Source: Mesorhizobium loti
GTDB lineage: Bacteria; Pseudomonadota; Alphaproteobacteria; Rhizobiales; Rhizobiaceae
NCBI RefSeq assembly: GCF_003148495.1
Contig: NZ_QGGH01000010.1
Span: 1-64,000 of the forward strand
Reading direction: 5' to 3'
DNA length: 64,000 nt
The notes beneath the pieces were generated by a model. That model was not told where the DNA came from. It saw nothing but the letters and a program-made list of their open reading frames with translations, and ran no database searches. Both the position numbers and the translations under genes were made by a program. Shown piece by piece: positions 52,173-60,696 of the stretch. Position 1 is the stretch's first letter. Every line of letters begins with the position of its first letter.

Positions 52173-53110
52173 GCCTTGGACTCCTCGACGCCGCCCGACA
52201 GGGGCGTGTTGCTCCTGAACGGCAGGCGGAAGGAGAATTTCGCCGGCGTGCCGGCCACGCCGCGCCCGAAATGCTGCTCGATGTAATACTGGACGATGCT
52301 GAGCACGGTGGTGCCGGCGAGGTACCAGATGCCGCAGACGAACAGCAGTTCGATGACCGCGCCATTGATGAAATAGATCTGCTGCGCCGCGTTCAGCATC
52401 TCGCCCATCGAGATGGCGGCGGCGAGCGAGGAGAATTTCAGCATGCCGATCGCCGAATTGCCCATCACCGGAATGATCAGCCGCATGGCCTGCGGCAAGA
52501 TGATGCGCCGCAGCGTCTGAAAGCGGGACATGCCCAGCGTCTTGGCGGCTTCCGTCTGGCCGTGGTCGACCGACGAGATGCCGCCGCGCACCACCTCGGT
52601 CATATAGGCGCCCTCATTGATGCCGAGCCCGAGCAGTGCTGCGACGAAAGGCGTGACGACATCGACCATGCGCGCCTCATAGAGGCCGGGAATGACCAGC
52701 CGCGGGAACACCAGCGCGATGTTGAACCAGATCAAAAGCTGCAGCATCACCGGCGTGCCCCGGAACACCCAGACATAGAGCCAGGCGACGAAGCGGGTGA
52801 CCGGATTGGCCGACAGCCGCATGATGGCAAACAGGGTGCCCAGCGACACGCCGATGATCATGGCGAAGAACGAAATCAGCAGCGTGTTGCCAAAACCGCG
52901 CACAATGACGCCGGCGGTCAGGAACTCTCCCACCGTCGCCCAATGGATCTGCCCATGCGCGAAAGCCTGCACCAGCAGCGCAAGTGCCACGACCACGACA
53001 AGCGCCCCAATCCAGCGCCCCACATGCTTCAGCCGCACGATCCTGTAGCTACGCTGATTGAGCGCCCCGACATCGACGCGCACCGCGCCGGAGGCACGTT
53101 GGAGTATCAT
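52169..53110 (-). CDS. Amino-acid-type ABC transporter permease
   Basis: The 313-residue protein has about six hydrophobic segments, with the coupling loop EAAKTLGMSRFQTLRRIILPQAMRLIIPVMG and a 40-residue N-terminal extension before the first helix. Only one permease gene is present, implying a homodimer. The ATG at 53110 is chosen over the TTG codon just before it. It is the first gene of the importer/BtpA/AllA/PfkB operon. Confidence 0.87.
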   Translation of the reverse strand: MILQRASGAVRVDVGALNQRSYRIVRLKHVGRWIGALVVVVALALLVQAFAHGQIHWATVGEFLTAGVIVRGFGNTLLISFFAMIIGVSLGTLFAIMRLSANPVTRFVAWLYVWVFRGTPVMLQLLIWFNIALVFPRLVIPGLYEARMVDVVTPFVAALLGLGINEGAYMTEVVRGGISSVDHGQTEAAKTLGMSRFQTLRRIILPQAMRLIIPVMGNSAIGMLKFSSLAAAISMGEMLNAAQQIYFINGAVIELLFVCGIWYLAGTTVLSIVQYYIEQHFGRGVAGTPAKFSFRLPFRSNTPLSGGVEESKA

Positions 53111-53145
53111 CAAACTCTATTCCCGCTCTTATTATTTGTAGGGTT

Positions 53146-53157
53146 AGGTGTACAACT
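53146..53157. promoter_or_regulatory. Candidate GntR operator before the importer operon
   Basis: AGGTGTACAACT is a near-palindrome (10 of 12 positions) centred on TGTACA, 36 bp before the permease start. The form resembles GntR/HutC sites, and the operon encodes a GntR-UTRA regulator. Confidence 0.4.
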
Positions 53158-53849
53158 TTTAACCGGATCGCTCGTGATGTCAATCGGCGCTGAGCAGATC
53201 CTGACGGAGCCTGAGGCGTTATTGCGGCCTGATCCCGAAATGGTCAGGTCGGTCTATGGCGCGGCCTATAGCCATGAACCGGAAATTCCGGACGATGGTT
53301 TCGCGTCTCGAGGATTTCCCTCAGGTCGGCGAAAGGATGCTCGGGGAATGGCAAGCCGGAGTGGGCTCGCTTTGCGAGGGAAAGACGATCCACGTGATGG
53401 AGGTTCCGGACGAACAGACAGCAAAAATGGCTAGAAAATAAGCTGTTTCAGAGCATACTGAATATAACGGCTAGTATTTAAGCTGTTCAGACTCAGATGC
53501 TGTCGACTCCGCCAGGATTGAGGCGATCGGGGATCGACCGAACTCCGCTAAGAAATGTTCCAAGAAACGAGGGCACGGGGAGTGTGTCGTTGCATCCGAA
53601 CAATCTGGCCAGTTGCGACCTGCCGCACCCCCAAATGGCGCGCCTTTAGAAGGCAATATGAAAAAGCAGCACTCGCAAATGCGCTAGATTTGTCCCTTTC
53701 ACAGGTCGAAGCCGCAACGGAACCGTAAACGGCTCCAGAGGCATCAGCCAGTCCACCCGCTTCAGGACCTTCTTCGCGACGTCAGCCACCTTAGTCGACA
53801 TCGGACGGGCGCGACGAAGCTCGTCGACATAGTCTCGAGGCTGCGCTTA

Positions 53850-53945
53850 CGTCCTTCCCTCCCACGCGCCCACATGTCCGACCACTCCTGCATCATGTGG
53901 CGGCGCTGCACCTCGTCGTCGGCTTGTTATAGAGGCCCGACCCTA
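53850..53945 (-). pseudogene. Tyrosine-integrase C-terminal remnant (tentative)
   Basis: On the minus strand, LYNKPTT in one frame and ADDEVQRRHMMQEWSDMW in the next resemble the AYNR...RRxxMQxWADY tail that follows the catalytic tyrosine in P4-type integrases. A frameshift lies between them, and no catalytic residues remain. The position 1.6 kb from the 3' end of guaA, a known integrase target, fits this reading. Confidence 0.38.
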
Positions 53946-53969
53946 CGGACAACCAACGCCAACGGGGCG

Positions 53970-53999
53970 TTGACATTGTTGTACCGATCGGTTTATTTT
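53970..53999 (+). promoter_or_regulatory. Sigma70-like promoter for the NTF2-like/TetR pair
   Basis: TTGACA at 53970-53975 and TATTTT at 53994-53999 are separated by 18 bp (or TTATTT at 17 bp). The -10 region lies in the spacer of the inverted repeat 53979-54015, so a bound repressor would cover the promoter. Confidence 0.65.
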
Positions 54000-54015
54000 G
54001 TACCTATCGGTACAA
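53979..54015. promoter_or_regulatory. TetR-type operator, 14-bp inverted repeat
   Basis: TTGTACCGATCGGT (53979-53992) and ACCTATCGGTACAA (54002-54015) are inverted copies matching at 13 of 14 positions, with a 9-bp spacer. The site overlaps the promoter and is the likely target of the TetR-family protein at 54565. Confidence 0.75.
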
Positions 54016-54035
54016 TGCGCGAGATACCCGTTCTC

Positions 54036-54074
54036 CCTGTACCGTTCAACCCACGATGGATTAACCGGTACAGG
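54036..54074. promoter_or_regulatory. Second inverted repeat in the leader of the NTF2-like gene
   Basis: CCTGTACCG (54036-54044) and CGGTACAGG (54066-54074) pair perfectly over 9 bp around a 21-base loop, ending at the ribosome site. The TGTACCG half matches the main operator, so it may be a second repressor site or an RNA hairpin that hides the ribosome site. Confidence 0.55.
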
Positions 54075-54084
54075 AAAAACGCGA

Positions 54085-54546
54085 ATGAGCATGATCGCCC
54101 CACCTTTCACCCTCGAAAGCGCAACGCAGAAGGTCCGCCTTGCGGAAGATGGATGGAACAGCCGTGACCCTGAAAAGGTGTCTAAGGCCTACACCCCGGA
54201 CAGCCGCTGGCGGAACCGGGCCGAATTCACCGGCGGTCGCGCCGAGATCGTGGCCTTCCTCACCCGGAAATGGGCAAAGGAACTCGATTACCGCCTGATC
54301 AAGGAACTCTGGGCCTTTAATGACAATCGGATCGCCGTCCGCTACGCCTATGAATGGCACGACGACAGCGGCAACTGGTTCCGCTCTTACGGCAACGAGA
54401 ACTGGGAATATGATGCCGCAGGCTTGATGCAGCGACGGTTCGCCTGCATCAATGACCTTCCGATCAAGGAAGCGGATCGCAAGTTCCATTGGCCTCTCGG
54501 CCGGCGACCGGACGATCACCCGGGGCTCTCTGACCTGGGCCTCTAA
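54085..54546 (+). CDS. NTF2-like (SnoaL-type, DUF1348) protein
   Basis: The 153-residue protein matches the DUF1348 branch of the NTF2-like cone fold: ESATQKVRLAEDGWNSRDPEKVSKAYTPDSRWRNRAEF, EIVAFLTRKWAKELDYRLIKELWAF, NRIAVRYAYEWHDDSGNWFRSYGNENWEYD and FHWPLGRRPDDHPGL. The biochemical role of the family is unknown. The ATG at 54085 follows AGGAAA; the longer frame upstream runs through the operator region. It is co-transcribed with the TetR gene 18 bp downstream. Confidence 0.82.
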   Translation: MSMIAPPFTLESATQKVRLAEDGWNSRDPEKVSKAYTPDSRWRNRAEFTGGRAEIVAFLTRKWAKELDYRLIKELWAFNDNRIAVRYAYEWHDDSGNWFRSYGNENWEYDAAGLMQRRFACINDLPIKEADRKFHWPLGRRPDDHPGLSDLGL

Positions 54547-54564
54547 TGCAGCGAGGCTAATCGC

Positions 54565-55128
54565 ATGCGGACGCTCAACCAGCGCCCAGACGTCATTCCC
54601 CTCGTAGCCGAAGTCTTCCGGGAGTTTGGCTACGAGGGGACATCGTTGAGCCGGATCACCGAAAGGACCGGCATGGGCAAGGGCAGCCTCTATCACTTCT
54701 TCCCGGGCGGTAAGGAGGAGATGGCGAACGCGGTACTGGAGGATGTTGGTGCCTGGTTTGAGCGCCATGTCTTCGAGCCACTGCGCAGCGAGCCACCTAG
54801 CGCTGCCATTGCGCGTATGTGGGACGCCGTTGATTCCTACTTCCGCTCGGGTGGACGCATTTGCCTCGTGGGCGCCTTTGCCCTCGATGGTACGCGCGAT
54901 CGGTTTGCCGATCGGATTTCAGGATATTTCATCCAGTGGATCGCGGCTTTGCGCGACGCTCTAATCCGGCAAGGATGGGGTCCCGCCGCCGCCGGGGAGA
55001 GCGCCGAGGATGTCGTGCTGGGAATCCAGGGCGCTCTCGTGCTCGCACGCGCGACCGCGGACGAGGGCCTATTTGCCCGAACAATCGTGCGGCTCAAATC
55101 CCGCTTGCGGCCCGGCGAAGGCCGTTGA
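54565..55128 (+). CDS. TetR/AcrR-family transcriptional regulator
   Basis: The 187-residue protein has an N-terminal TetR HTH (VAEVFREFGYEGTSLSRITERTGMGKGSLYHFFPGGKEEM, residues 14-53) and an alpha-helical ligand domain of the YxaF/LmrA-type (VFEPLRSEPPSAAIARMWDAVDSYF). It is the second gene of a two-gene unit preceded by matching inverted repeats, so it probably represses its own operon. The inducer is unknown. Confidence 0.87.
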   Translation: MRTLNQRPDVIPLVAEVFREFGYEGTSLSRITERTGMGKGSLYHFFPGGKEEMANAVLEDVGAWFERHVFEPLRSEPPSAAIARMWDAVDSYFRSGGRICLVGAFALDGTRDRFADRISGYFIQWIAALRDALIRQGWGPAAAGESAEDVVLGIQGALVLARATADEGLFARTIVRLKSRLRPGEGR

Positions 55129-55542
55129 ACCTATCGGAGCGACGCCTATCGCCATCCTTCTCGGGCTGCTGGCGACGCGCGCGGCGCCGATCCCTCGTGT
55201 AGATTTTCTCTTTTGGTTTCAACGCCTTGAGGGCGGCGTCCGTCAGCATAACCATTGCCTCCTGAAAAGTACCGTCAGTACAATTTCGAGGCTGCGTGAA
55301 AGGAAATTCCTTTTTTCTTCAATGCCTTAAGGCACAAAAAAGTACCGTCACGAGCCACATTGGCTCCGACGGTACTTAGAAAAATTCGAGTGGGCAATAC
55401 GAGGAAGGTCCGTCAACCGGTCCGTCAAAGCCAATCTCTGCGTGCCGATTGTCGCCGAATGTCCCTGCAAGGATTTATTTTTGTTTTCAGTAGGTTACGT
55501 CGCAGATTGGGGTGCTCTCGGCGGCGTTTGGGTGGGCCTGAA
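55129..55542. other. Palindrome-rich intergenic stretch between TetR gene and guaA
   Basis: No gene is seen in these 414 bp. It contains a 12-bp perfect palindrome TGCCTTAAGGCA (55323-55334), two AGTACCGTC copies (55268 and 55341) plus an inverted copy (55368), a large hairpin at 55340-55377, and a GGTCCGTCAA direct repeat near 55408. This is the expected place for an attachment-site remnant beside the guaA 3' end. Confidence 0.5.
55340..55377. repeat. Long near-perfect hairpin
   Basis: AAGTACCGTC pairs with GACGGTACTT over 10 bp, and inside it GAGCCA pairs with TGGCTC over 6 bp with a 3-base loop. It could serve as a bidirectional terminator for the TetR unit and guaA or as a recombination/transposon end; no long T-tract follows. 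Confidence 0.7.
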
Positions 55543-57105
55543 TCATTCCCACTCGATTGTTCCCGGCGGCTTCGAGGTGACGTCGTAGACGACGCGGTTG
55601 ATGCCGCGGACTTCGTTGATGATGCGGGTGGCGGCAGCGCCGAGGAACGTCATGTCGTAGTGATAGAAATCCGCCGTCATGCCATCGACCGAGGTGACGG
55701 CGCGCAGCGCGCAGACGAACTCGTAGGTGCGGCCGTCGCCCATCACGCCGACCGTCTGCACCGGCAGCAGCACGGCAAAGGCCTGCCAGATGGCGTCGTA
55801 GAGGCCGGCCTTGCGGATCTCGTCGAGATAGATGGCGTCGGCCTCACGCAGGATCTCCAGCTTTTCGCGGGTGATGCCGCCGGGGCAGCGGATGGCAAGA
55901 CCGGGGCCGGGGAACGGATGGCGGCCAATGAAGCTTTCGGGCAGGCCGAGCTCCTTGCCGAGCGCCCTCACCTCGTCCTTGAACAGTTCGCGCAGCGGCT
56001 CGACCAACTGCATGTTCATGCGCGCGGGCAGGCCGCCGACATTGTGGTGCGACTTGATCGTCACCGAGGGTCCGCCGGTGAAGGAGACGCTTTCGATGAC
56101 GTCGGGATAGAGCGTGCCTTGCGCCAGGAAGTCGGCGCCGCCGAGCTTCTTGGCCTCTTCCTCGAACACCTCGATGAACAGCCTGCCGATGGTCTTGCGC
56201 TTCTTCTCGGGGTCGGCCTCGCCTTCCAGCGCCGAGATGAACTTGTCAGAGGCATCGACCAGGATCAGCGGCAAATTGTAGTGCTGGCGGAACATCGCCA
56301 CCACGCCCGCGGCCTCGTCCTTGCGCATCAGGCCGTGGTCGACAAGGATGCAGGTCAGCTGGTCGCCGACCGCCTCGTGGATCAACAGCGCCGCGACGGA
56401 GGAATCGACGCCACCCGACAGCGCGCAGATGACCTTGCCCTTGCCGACCTGCTTGCGGATCGTCTCGACCGCGTGCTCACGATAGGCGCGCATGGTCCAG
56501 TCGCCCTCGATGCCGGCGATGTTGTGGACGAAGTTGCGCAGCAGCCGGGCACCATCGGGCGTATGCACCACCTCGGGGTGGAACATGATGCCGTACATCT
56601 TGCGCTCGATATTGCCGAAAATGGCGAAGGGCGAGCCTTCCGACTTGCCTAACACTTCGAACCCCTTGGGCAAGGAGATGACGCGGTCGCCATGGCTCAT
56701 CCACACCTGGTGGCGCTGGCCGGGCGCCCATAGGCCCTCGAACAGCGGGCTGTCCTTTTGAATCTCGACGAAGGCGCGGCCGAACTCGCGATGGTCGGAG
56801 CTTTCGGCGACGCCACCCATCTGCACGCACATAGCCATTTGGCCGTAGCAGATGCCGAGCACCGGCACGCCGGCGTCGAAGACGATCTGCGGCGCGCGCG
56901 GGCTGCCGATATCGCTGGTCGAAGCCGGGCCGCCGGACAGGATGACAGCCTTCGGATTGATGCGCTTGAACGCCGCTTCGGCCGACTGGAACGGCACGAT
57001 CTCGGAAAACACACCCGCTTCGCGGATACGGCGGGCGATGAGCTGGGTAAACTGGCTGCCGAAATCGACAATCAGGACGGTGTCGGGATGATTGGCTGTT
57101 TTCAT
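55543..57105 (-). CDS. guaA: GMP synthase (glutamine-hydrolysing)
   Basis: The 520-residue protein is full length. The class I glutamine amidotransferase domain has the catalytic Cys86 in LGICYGQ and His/Glu in MFHPEVVH. The ATP-pyrophosphatase domain has SGGVDSSVAALL. The C-terminal dimerisation domain ends in the conserved TSKPPGTIEWE. It converts XMP to GMP. The 3' end is intact, as expected if an element integrated there and restored the coding end. Confidence 0.97.
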   Translation of the reverse strand: MKTANHPDTVLIVDFGSQFTQLIARRIREAGVFSEIVPFQSAEAAFKRINPKAVILSGGPASTSDIGSPRAPQIVFDAGVPVLGICYGQMAMCVQMGGVAESSDHREFGRAFVEIQKDSPLFEGLWAPGQRHQVWMSHGDRVISLPKGFEVLGKSEGSPFAIFGNIERKMYGIMFHPEVVHTPDGARLLRNFVHNIAGIEGDWTMRAYREHAVETIRKQVGKGKVICALSGGVDSSVAALLIHEAVGDQLTCILVDHGLMRKDEAAGVVAMFRQHYNLPLILVDASDKFISALEGEADPEKKRKTIGRLFIEVFEEEAKKLGGADFLAQGTLYPDVIESVSFTGGPSVTIKSHHNVGGLPARMNMQLVEPLRELFKDEVRALGKELGLPESFIGRHPFPGPGLAIRCPGGITREKLEILREADAIYLDEIRKAGLYDAIWQAFAVLLPVQTVGVMGDGRTYEFVCALRAVTSVDGMTADFYHYDMTFLGAAATRIINEVRGINRVVYDVTSKPPGTIEWE

Positions 57106-57160
57106 GGCGAGCGTTTAGAGAAAGAAATGAGTCGGCGCAATGGGTTGCGAGGCCTGACCT

Positions 57161-57826
57161 TCAGACTGGCCTGGCATCTTCACGGGATGGTGCCGTCCGA
57201 AGCACACCCGAGCCGATCGCCTGTTCGAGCCGCATGACGGCGTCCGCCAGCTTCTCGTCGATGACATGCAGATACTCGGTCCAGTCGCCGACATGCCTGA
57301 GATCAGCCGCGCCGTCGGAAATGCCGCGCAGGCCGATCAGCGGCACGCCGAACAGCTGGCAGGCGCGCAGGCAAGCGAAGGTCTCCATGTCGACCATGTC
57401 GGCGGCGATCGCATCATAGGCCGCACCGGTGATGATCGCGCCGCCGGTCGACAGCGTCGCCTCCCTTACATCAGGAATCCTAAACGGCAGCGGCACCGTA
57501 ACCGGCAGGTCGAGAAACGGCGTCGCCCCTTTCTCGAAACCAAGCGGCGAGGCGTCGATGTCGCGGTAGCTGACCGAAACGGCCTGGTAGATTTCCGTCT
57601 GCTCCAGCGTGCGGCTGCCGGCTGAGCCAAGCGACACGACGAGGTCCGGCAGCGCCTTCTGCGACTTCAGCCAGGAGAGTTCAGCGCCCAGCCTGACGCC
57701 TGCTTCGACCGGACCGACGCCTGTCATCAATGGCGTGACCAGCTGTTTGAGGTGCGGGCCATATTCGGCCTGCGCCGCCATGACGAAGAGGACGTCCTTA
57801 CCTCCTATTCGCGCAACGTTGCCCAT
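57161..57826 (-). CDS. 5'-Methylthioadenosine/S-adenosylhomocysteine nucleosidase-like protein
   Basis: The 221-residue protein has the nucleoside-phosphorylase fold pattern FVMAAQAEYGPHL, TGVGPVEAGVRL, VVSLGSAGS, and DMVDMETFACLRACQLFGVPLIGLRGISDGA, which holds the purine/ribose contacts. The closing SDGA acid is the expected catalytic Asp. It recycles MTA or SAH by removing adenine. The gene starts 4 bp after the thioesterase stop. Confidence 0.8.
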   Translation of the reverse strand: MGNVARIGGKDVLFVMAAQAEYGPHLKQLVTPLMTGVGPVEAGVRLGAELSWLKSQKALPDLVVSLGSAGSRTLEQTEIYQAVSVSYRDIDASPLGFEKGATPFLDLPVTVPLPFRIPDVREATLSTGGAIITGAAYDAIAADMVDMETFACLRACQLFGVPLIGLRGISDGAADLRHVGDWTEYLHVIDEKLADAVMRLEQAIGSGVLRTAPSREDARPV

Positions 57827-57830
57827 AGGA

Positions 57831-58289
57831 TCACCCTTCTATGCCGTCCCGCCCGACTACCGTCATCATGGTCCCGGTCATGGTGGCGATCAGCTTGGCC
57901 TCGCCATCGGCAGCGAAGGCATAGGCCTGGCCATCGGCGACGATGATGGTGCGGCCGGGCTTGGTCACCGAGCCGCGAAACAGGAAGCGCTCGCCCCGGC
58001 CCGGCGCCAGCAGATTGACCTTGAACTCGATGGTCAGCACGCCGGAGTTTTCCGGCATCAGCGAAAACGCCGCGTAGCCGCAGGCCGAATCCAGCGCCGT
58101 CGAAATGACACCGGCATGCAGAAAGCCGTGCTGCTGGGTGAGTGCTGCCGAATAGGGCATCTCGATCTCGATGATGCCGGGCGTCACCAGCGTCAGTTCG
58201 GCGCCGATCGTGGCCATCGCCTTCTGGCGCGCGAAGGAGGTCCTGACGCGTTCTTCATAGTCCGGGGCGGGAACGATCTTTGCTGCCAT
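57831..58289 (-). CDS. PaaI-family hotdog thioesterase
   Basis: The 152-residue protein has the hotdog pattern ALTQQHGFLHAGVISTALDSACGYAAFS with the catalytic Asp/Glu-type HGG-like segment, and SGVLTIEFKVNLLAPGRGERFLFRGSVTKPGRT. It hydrolyses acyl- or aryl-CoA esters in the cytoplasm; the substrate is not fixed by sequence. The next gene is tightly coupled. Confidence 0.82.
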   Translation of the reverse strand: MAAKIVPAPDYEERVRTSFARQKAMATIGAELTLVTPGIIEIEMPYSAALTQQHGFLHAGVISTALDSACGYAAFSLMPENSGVLTIEFKVNLLAPGRGERFLFRGSVTKPGRTIIVADGQAYAFAADGEAKLIATMTGTMMTVVGRDGIEG

Positions 58290-58429
58290 GGCCGCTGCCT
58301 TCCTTTATGCGGATAAGCTTATTGCAGAGGCATGGGCGGCAGGCAAATGCTTTTGCTGCACTGCAGCAATCGACCTCGTCTTCCGGTTGGCGGCACACAT
58401 CCGTCAGGGATTGGCGATATCCAATGGGT

Positions 58430-59719
58430 TCAAGCCGACCTGCGCAGCGCACAGAAGTAAAACCCGTCGGTGCCGCTCAGCGCCGGCGACAGCGAGATGT
58501 CGCCTTTAGCACCGATGCGTACAGCTGCCTCATGGCCGGGAAAACGGCTGTCCCAAAGCGCGCGATGGTCGACCGGGACAAAACCGTTGTTACGGTCCCG
58601 GAAGGCCGCGATCTGCTCGCCATTCTCCTCATCGAAAACCGAGCAGGTGATGTAGACCAGCAGGCCGCCCGGTTTTACATAGGCCTTGGCCGCATCGAGG
58701 ATCGCCGACTGCTCACCCTTGCGAGCGTCGAGCTGTCTTTGCGTCAGCCGCCATTTGGCGTCGGGACGGCGCCGCCAGGTGCCGCTGCCGGTGCAGGGCG
58801 CATCGACCAGCACAATGTCCATGTGGTTGCCGAGCGGGGCGAGTTCGGCCGGCTTGGTGACGATCTGGACATTGCGGTTTTCAGAGCGGCGAATGCGGTC
58901 GAAGATCGGCGCCAGCCGCGCCTTTTCGGCATCGTGGGCAAAGATCTGGCCGCGGTTGTCCATCGAAGCCGACAATGCCAGCGTCTTTCCGCCGGCGCCG
59001 GCGCAGAAATCCAGCACCTGCATGCCGGCTTCGGCCCCGGCAAGGGCGGCCGCGATCTGCGAGCCTTCGTCCTGGACCTCGAACCAGCCTTTCTGGAAGG
59101 CCGGCTCAGCCTGGACGTTCGGGTGCCTGCCGTCGCCGTCGATGGGCGGGATGCGGATGCCGTGCGGAGCGATGGCGGCAGGTTTCGCCCCGGTTCCCGT
59201 CAGTTCGGCCAGCACCTTGTCGCGATTGGCCTGTAAAGTGTTGACCCTGAGATCGAGCGGCGGGCGTGTCGCCAGTGCGGCGCCCTCATCGACCCATGTG
59301 GGGCCAAAGGCTCGCTCGAAAAGCGGCGCGCACCAGTCAGGAACATCCGCCCGCACCGCGTCCGGCGCATCGGCAAGCCGGCGCCCGGCAATTGCCTGAA
59401 GCTCTGCGGCGGTCAGCAGCGGCGGTGCGAACTTGTCGCCGTCGAGGGCGTCGTTGAGCGATTGCGCCGTCTGGCCCCATTCGAGCAGCAGCGCGCCGAA
59501 GCCGATGGCACGCGGCGTGTCCTCGCCCAGCAGCCAGCCGGCGGAACGCTTGTGGCGCAAGGCGTCGTAGACGATGTTGCCGATCGCCGCGCGGTCACCG
59601 CCGCCGGCGAAGCGATGCGACAGGCCCCAATCCTTCAGCGCGTCCGCCACCGGCCGGTGGCGCCTGCCGATGTCTTCCAGCACTTCGATGGCCGCAGCCA
59701 GCCGTCCGCCCAGTCGCAT
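58430..59719 (-). CDS. RsmB/NOP-family RNA (cytosine-5) methyltransferase
   Basis: The 429-residue protein has a NusB-like N-terminal part and a Rossmann methyltransferase domain with SAM loop VLDFCAGAGGKTLALSA. The two catalytic cysteines lie in VDAPCTGSGTWRRRPDAKW and YITCSVFDEENGE. It probably methylates 16S rRNA at a cytosine 5 position, as RsmB does at C967. It is a typical neighbour of guaA in this order. Confidence 0.88.
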   Translation of the reverse strand: MRLGGRLAAAIEVLEDIGRRHRPVADALKDWGLSHRFAGGGDRAAIGNIVYDALRHKRSAGWLLGEDTPRAIGFGALLLEWGQTAQSLNDALDGDKFAPPLLTAAELQAIAGRRLADAPDAVRADVPDWCAPLFERAFGPTWVDEGAALATRPPLDLRVNTLQANRDKVLAELTGTGAKPAAIAPHGIRIPPIDGDGRHPNVQAEPAFQKGWFEVQDEGSQIAAALAGAEAGMQVLDFCAGAGGKTLALSASMDNRGQIFAHDAEKARLAPIFDRIRRSENRNVQIVTKPAELAPLGNHMDIVLVDAPCTGSGTWRRRPDAKWRLTQRQLDARKGEQSAILDAAKAYVKPGGLLVYITCSVFDEENGEQIAAFRDRNNGFVPVDHRALWDSRFPGHEAAVRIGAKGDISLSPALSGTDGFYFCALRRSA

Positions 59720-59900
59720 GGTCTTGTTCCGTCACGCAGAAAATTATTCCGGCCCTGCTCTAGAGCGCGCAACCGGCGCGCACAAGCAGGTCGGCCAGCA
59801 CAACCGCTCTGCTTTCCAACTTTTCTGGTTGCGAATACTCTTTCGGTTGTGATTCGCGGCGCGAAAAGGCGGACCAGCGGATCGACACGAGGAGAGGGCA

Positions 59901-60578
59901 ATGAAGACTTATCTGGCGGAAGTTCTAGGCACATTTCTATTGGTGTTCATCGGTACGGCTTCTGTGGTGACGGGCGGCTTCGGCGGTGCGCTGCCGCTCG
60001 GCCAGGAAGGCATCGGCCTGGCATTCGGCATCGGCCTCATTGCGGCGGCCTATGCGATCGGCCCCATTTCGGGCGCGCATCTCAATCCGGCGGTGACACT
60101 CGGCGTCTTCCTTGCCGGCCGGCTGCCGGCCAAGGATGTCATCCCCTACTGGATCGCGCAGATCATCGGCGGCGTCCTTGCTTCGCTGGCGCTGTGGATC
60201 ATCGTCTCCGGCCAGGTTGGCGGACACACCACCGGCTTCGGCGCCAATGGCTGGGACGTGGCGAAATGGGGTGTCAGCTCGGCATTCCTGTGGGAAGTGA
60301 TCGGCACCTTCACCTTCGTCACCGTGATCCTGGGCGTCACGGCAGAAAAGCACTCGACGGCGTTCGCCGGGCTGGTCATCGGCCTGACGCTGGCAGGGTT
60401 GCATTTCGCCATCATCCCGGTGACCGGCACGTCGCTCAATCCGGCCCGCTCGATCGGCCCGGCGCTGTTTTCGGGAACTGCGGCGATCGGCCAGCTCTGG
60501 CTGTTCATCGTTGCACCGTTGATCGGCGGCGCCATTGCCGGCGTCGTCGCCAAGGCACGCATCTTCGAGAAGGACTGA
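59901..60578 (+). CDS. aqpZ: Aquaporin Z
   Basis: The 225-residue protein has six membrane helices and both NPA loops (residues 62-64 and 180-182). The selectivity-filter residues Phe42, His168, Thr177 and Arg183 are those of water-selective aquaporins rather than glycerol facilitators. It allows rapid water flow across the inner membrane. A GAGGAGAGGG ribosome site precedes the ATG. A clear rho-independent terminator follows. Confidence 0.93.
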   Translation: MKTYLAEVLGTFLLVFIGTASVVTGGFGGALPLGQEGIGLAFGIGLIAAAYAIGPISGAHLNPAVTLGVFLAGRLPAKDVIPYWIAQIIGGVLASLALWIIVSGQVGGHTTGFGANGWDVAKWGVSSAFLWEVIGTFTFVTVILGVTAEKHSTAFAGLVIGLTLAGLHFAIIPVTGTSLNPARSIGPALFSGTAAIGQLWLFIVAPLIGGAIAGVVAKARIFEKD

Positions 60579-60599
60579 GTTTCGAAGGCTCGGGCATCG

Positions 60600-60629
60600 A
60601 AAGGCGCGGGCCAGGTCCGCGCCTTTTTT
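60600..60629 (+). terminator. Rho-independent terminator of aqpZ
   Basis: AAAGGCGCGG and CCGCGCCTTT form a 10-bp stem with a 7-base loop, and the T-tract extends to 60629, 22 bp after the aqpZ stop. Confidence 0.92.
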
Positions 60630-60696
60630 GTTGGCGATAGACCCATCTAATTCTCGCCAACGGCTCGGCCTCGAAACAATGATTAGTCTCGGCATT

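Larger units (their letters stand above)
53111..53969. other. Gene-poor stretch with operon promoter and decayed coding sequence
   Basis: The first 60 bp are AT-rich and must hold the promoter of the minus-strand importer operon. From about 53170 to 53850 only short open frames occur (for example a 61-codon plus frame at 53256-53441 with no recognisable family). An integrase-like remnant lies at 53850-53945. The stretch looks like the scar of a mobile element. Confidence 0.45.

Noticed and set aside
55500..55580. Duplicate of the guaA 3' end elsewhere in the window as a second attachment site
   Set aside because: No second copy of the terminal guaA bases was noticed by eye; it may lie outside the window.
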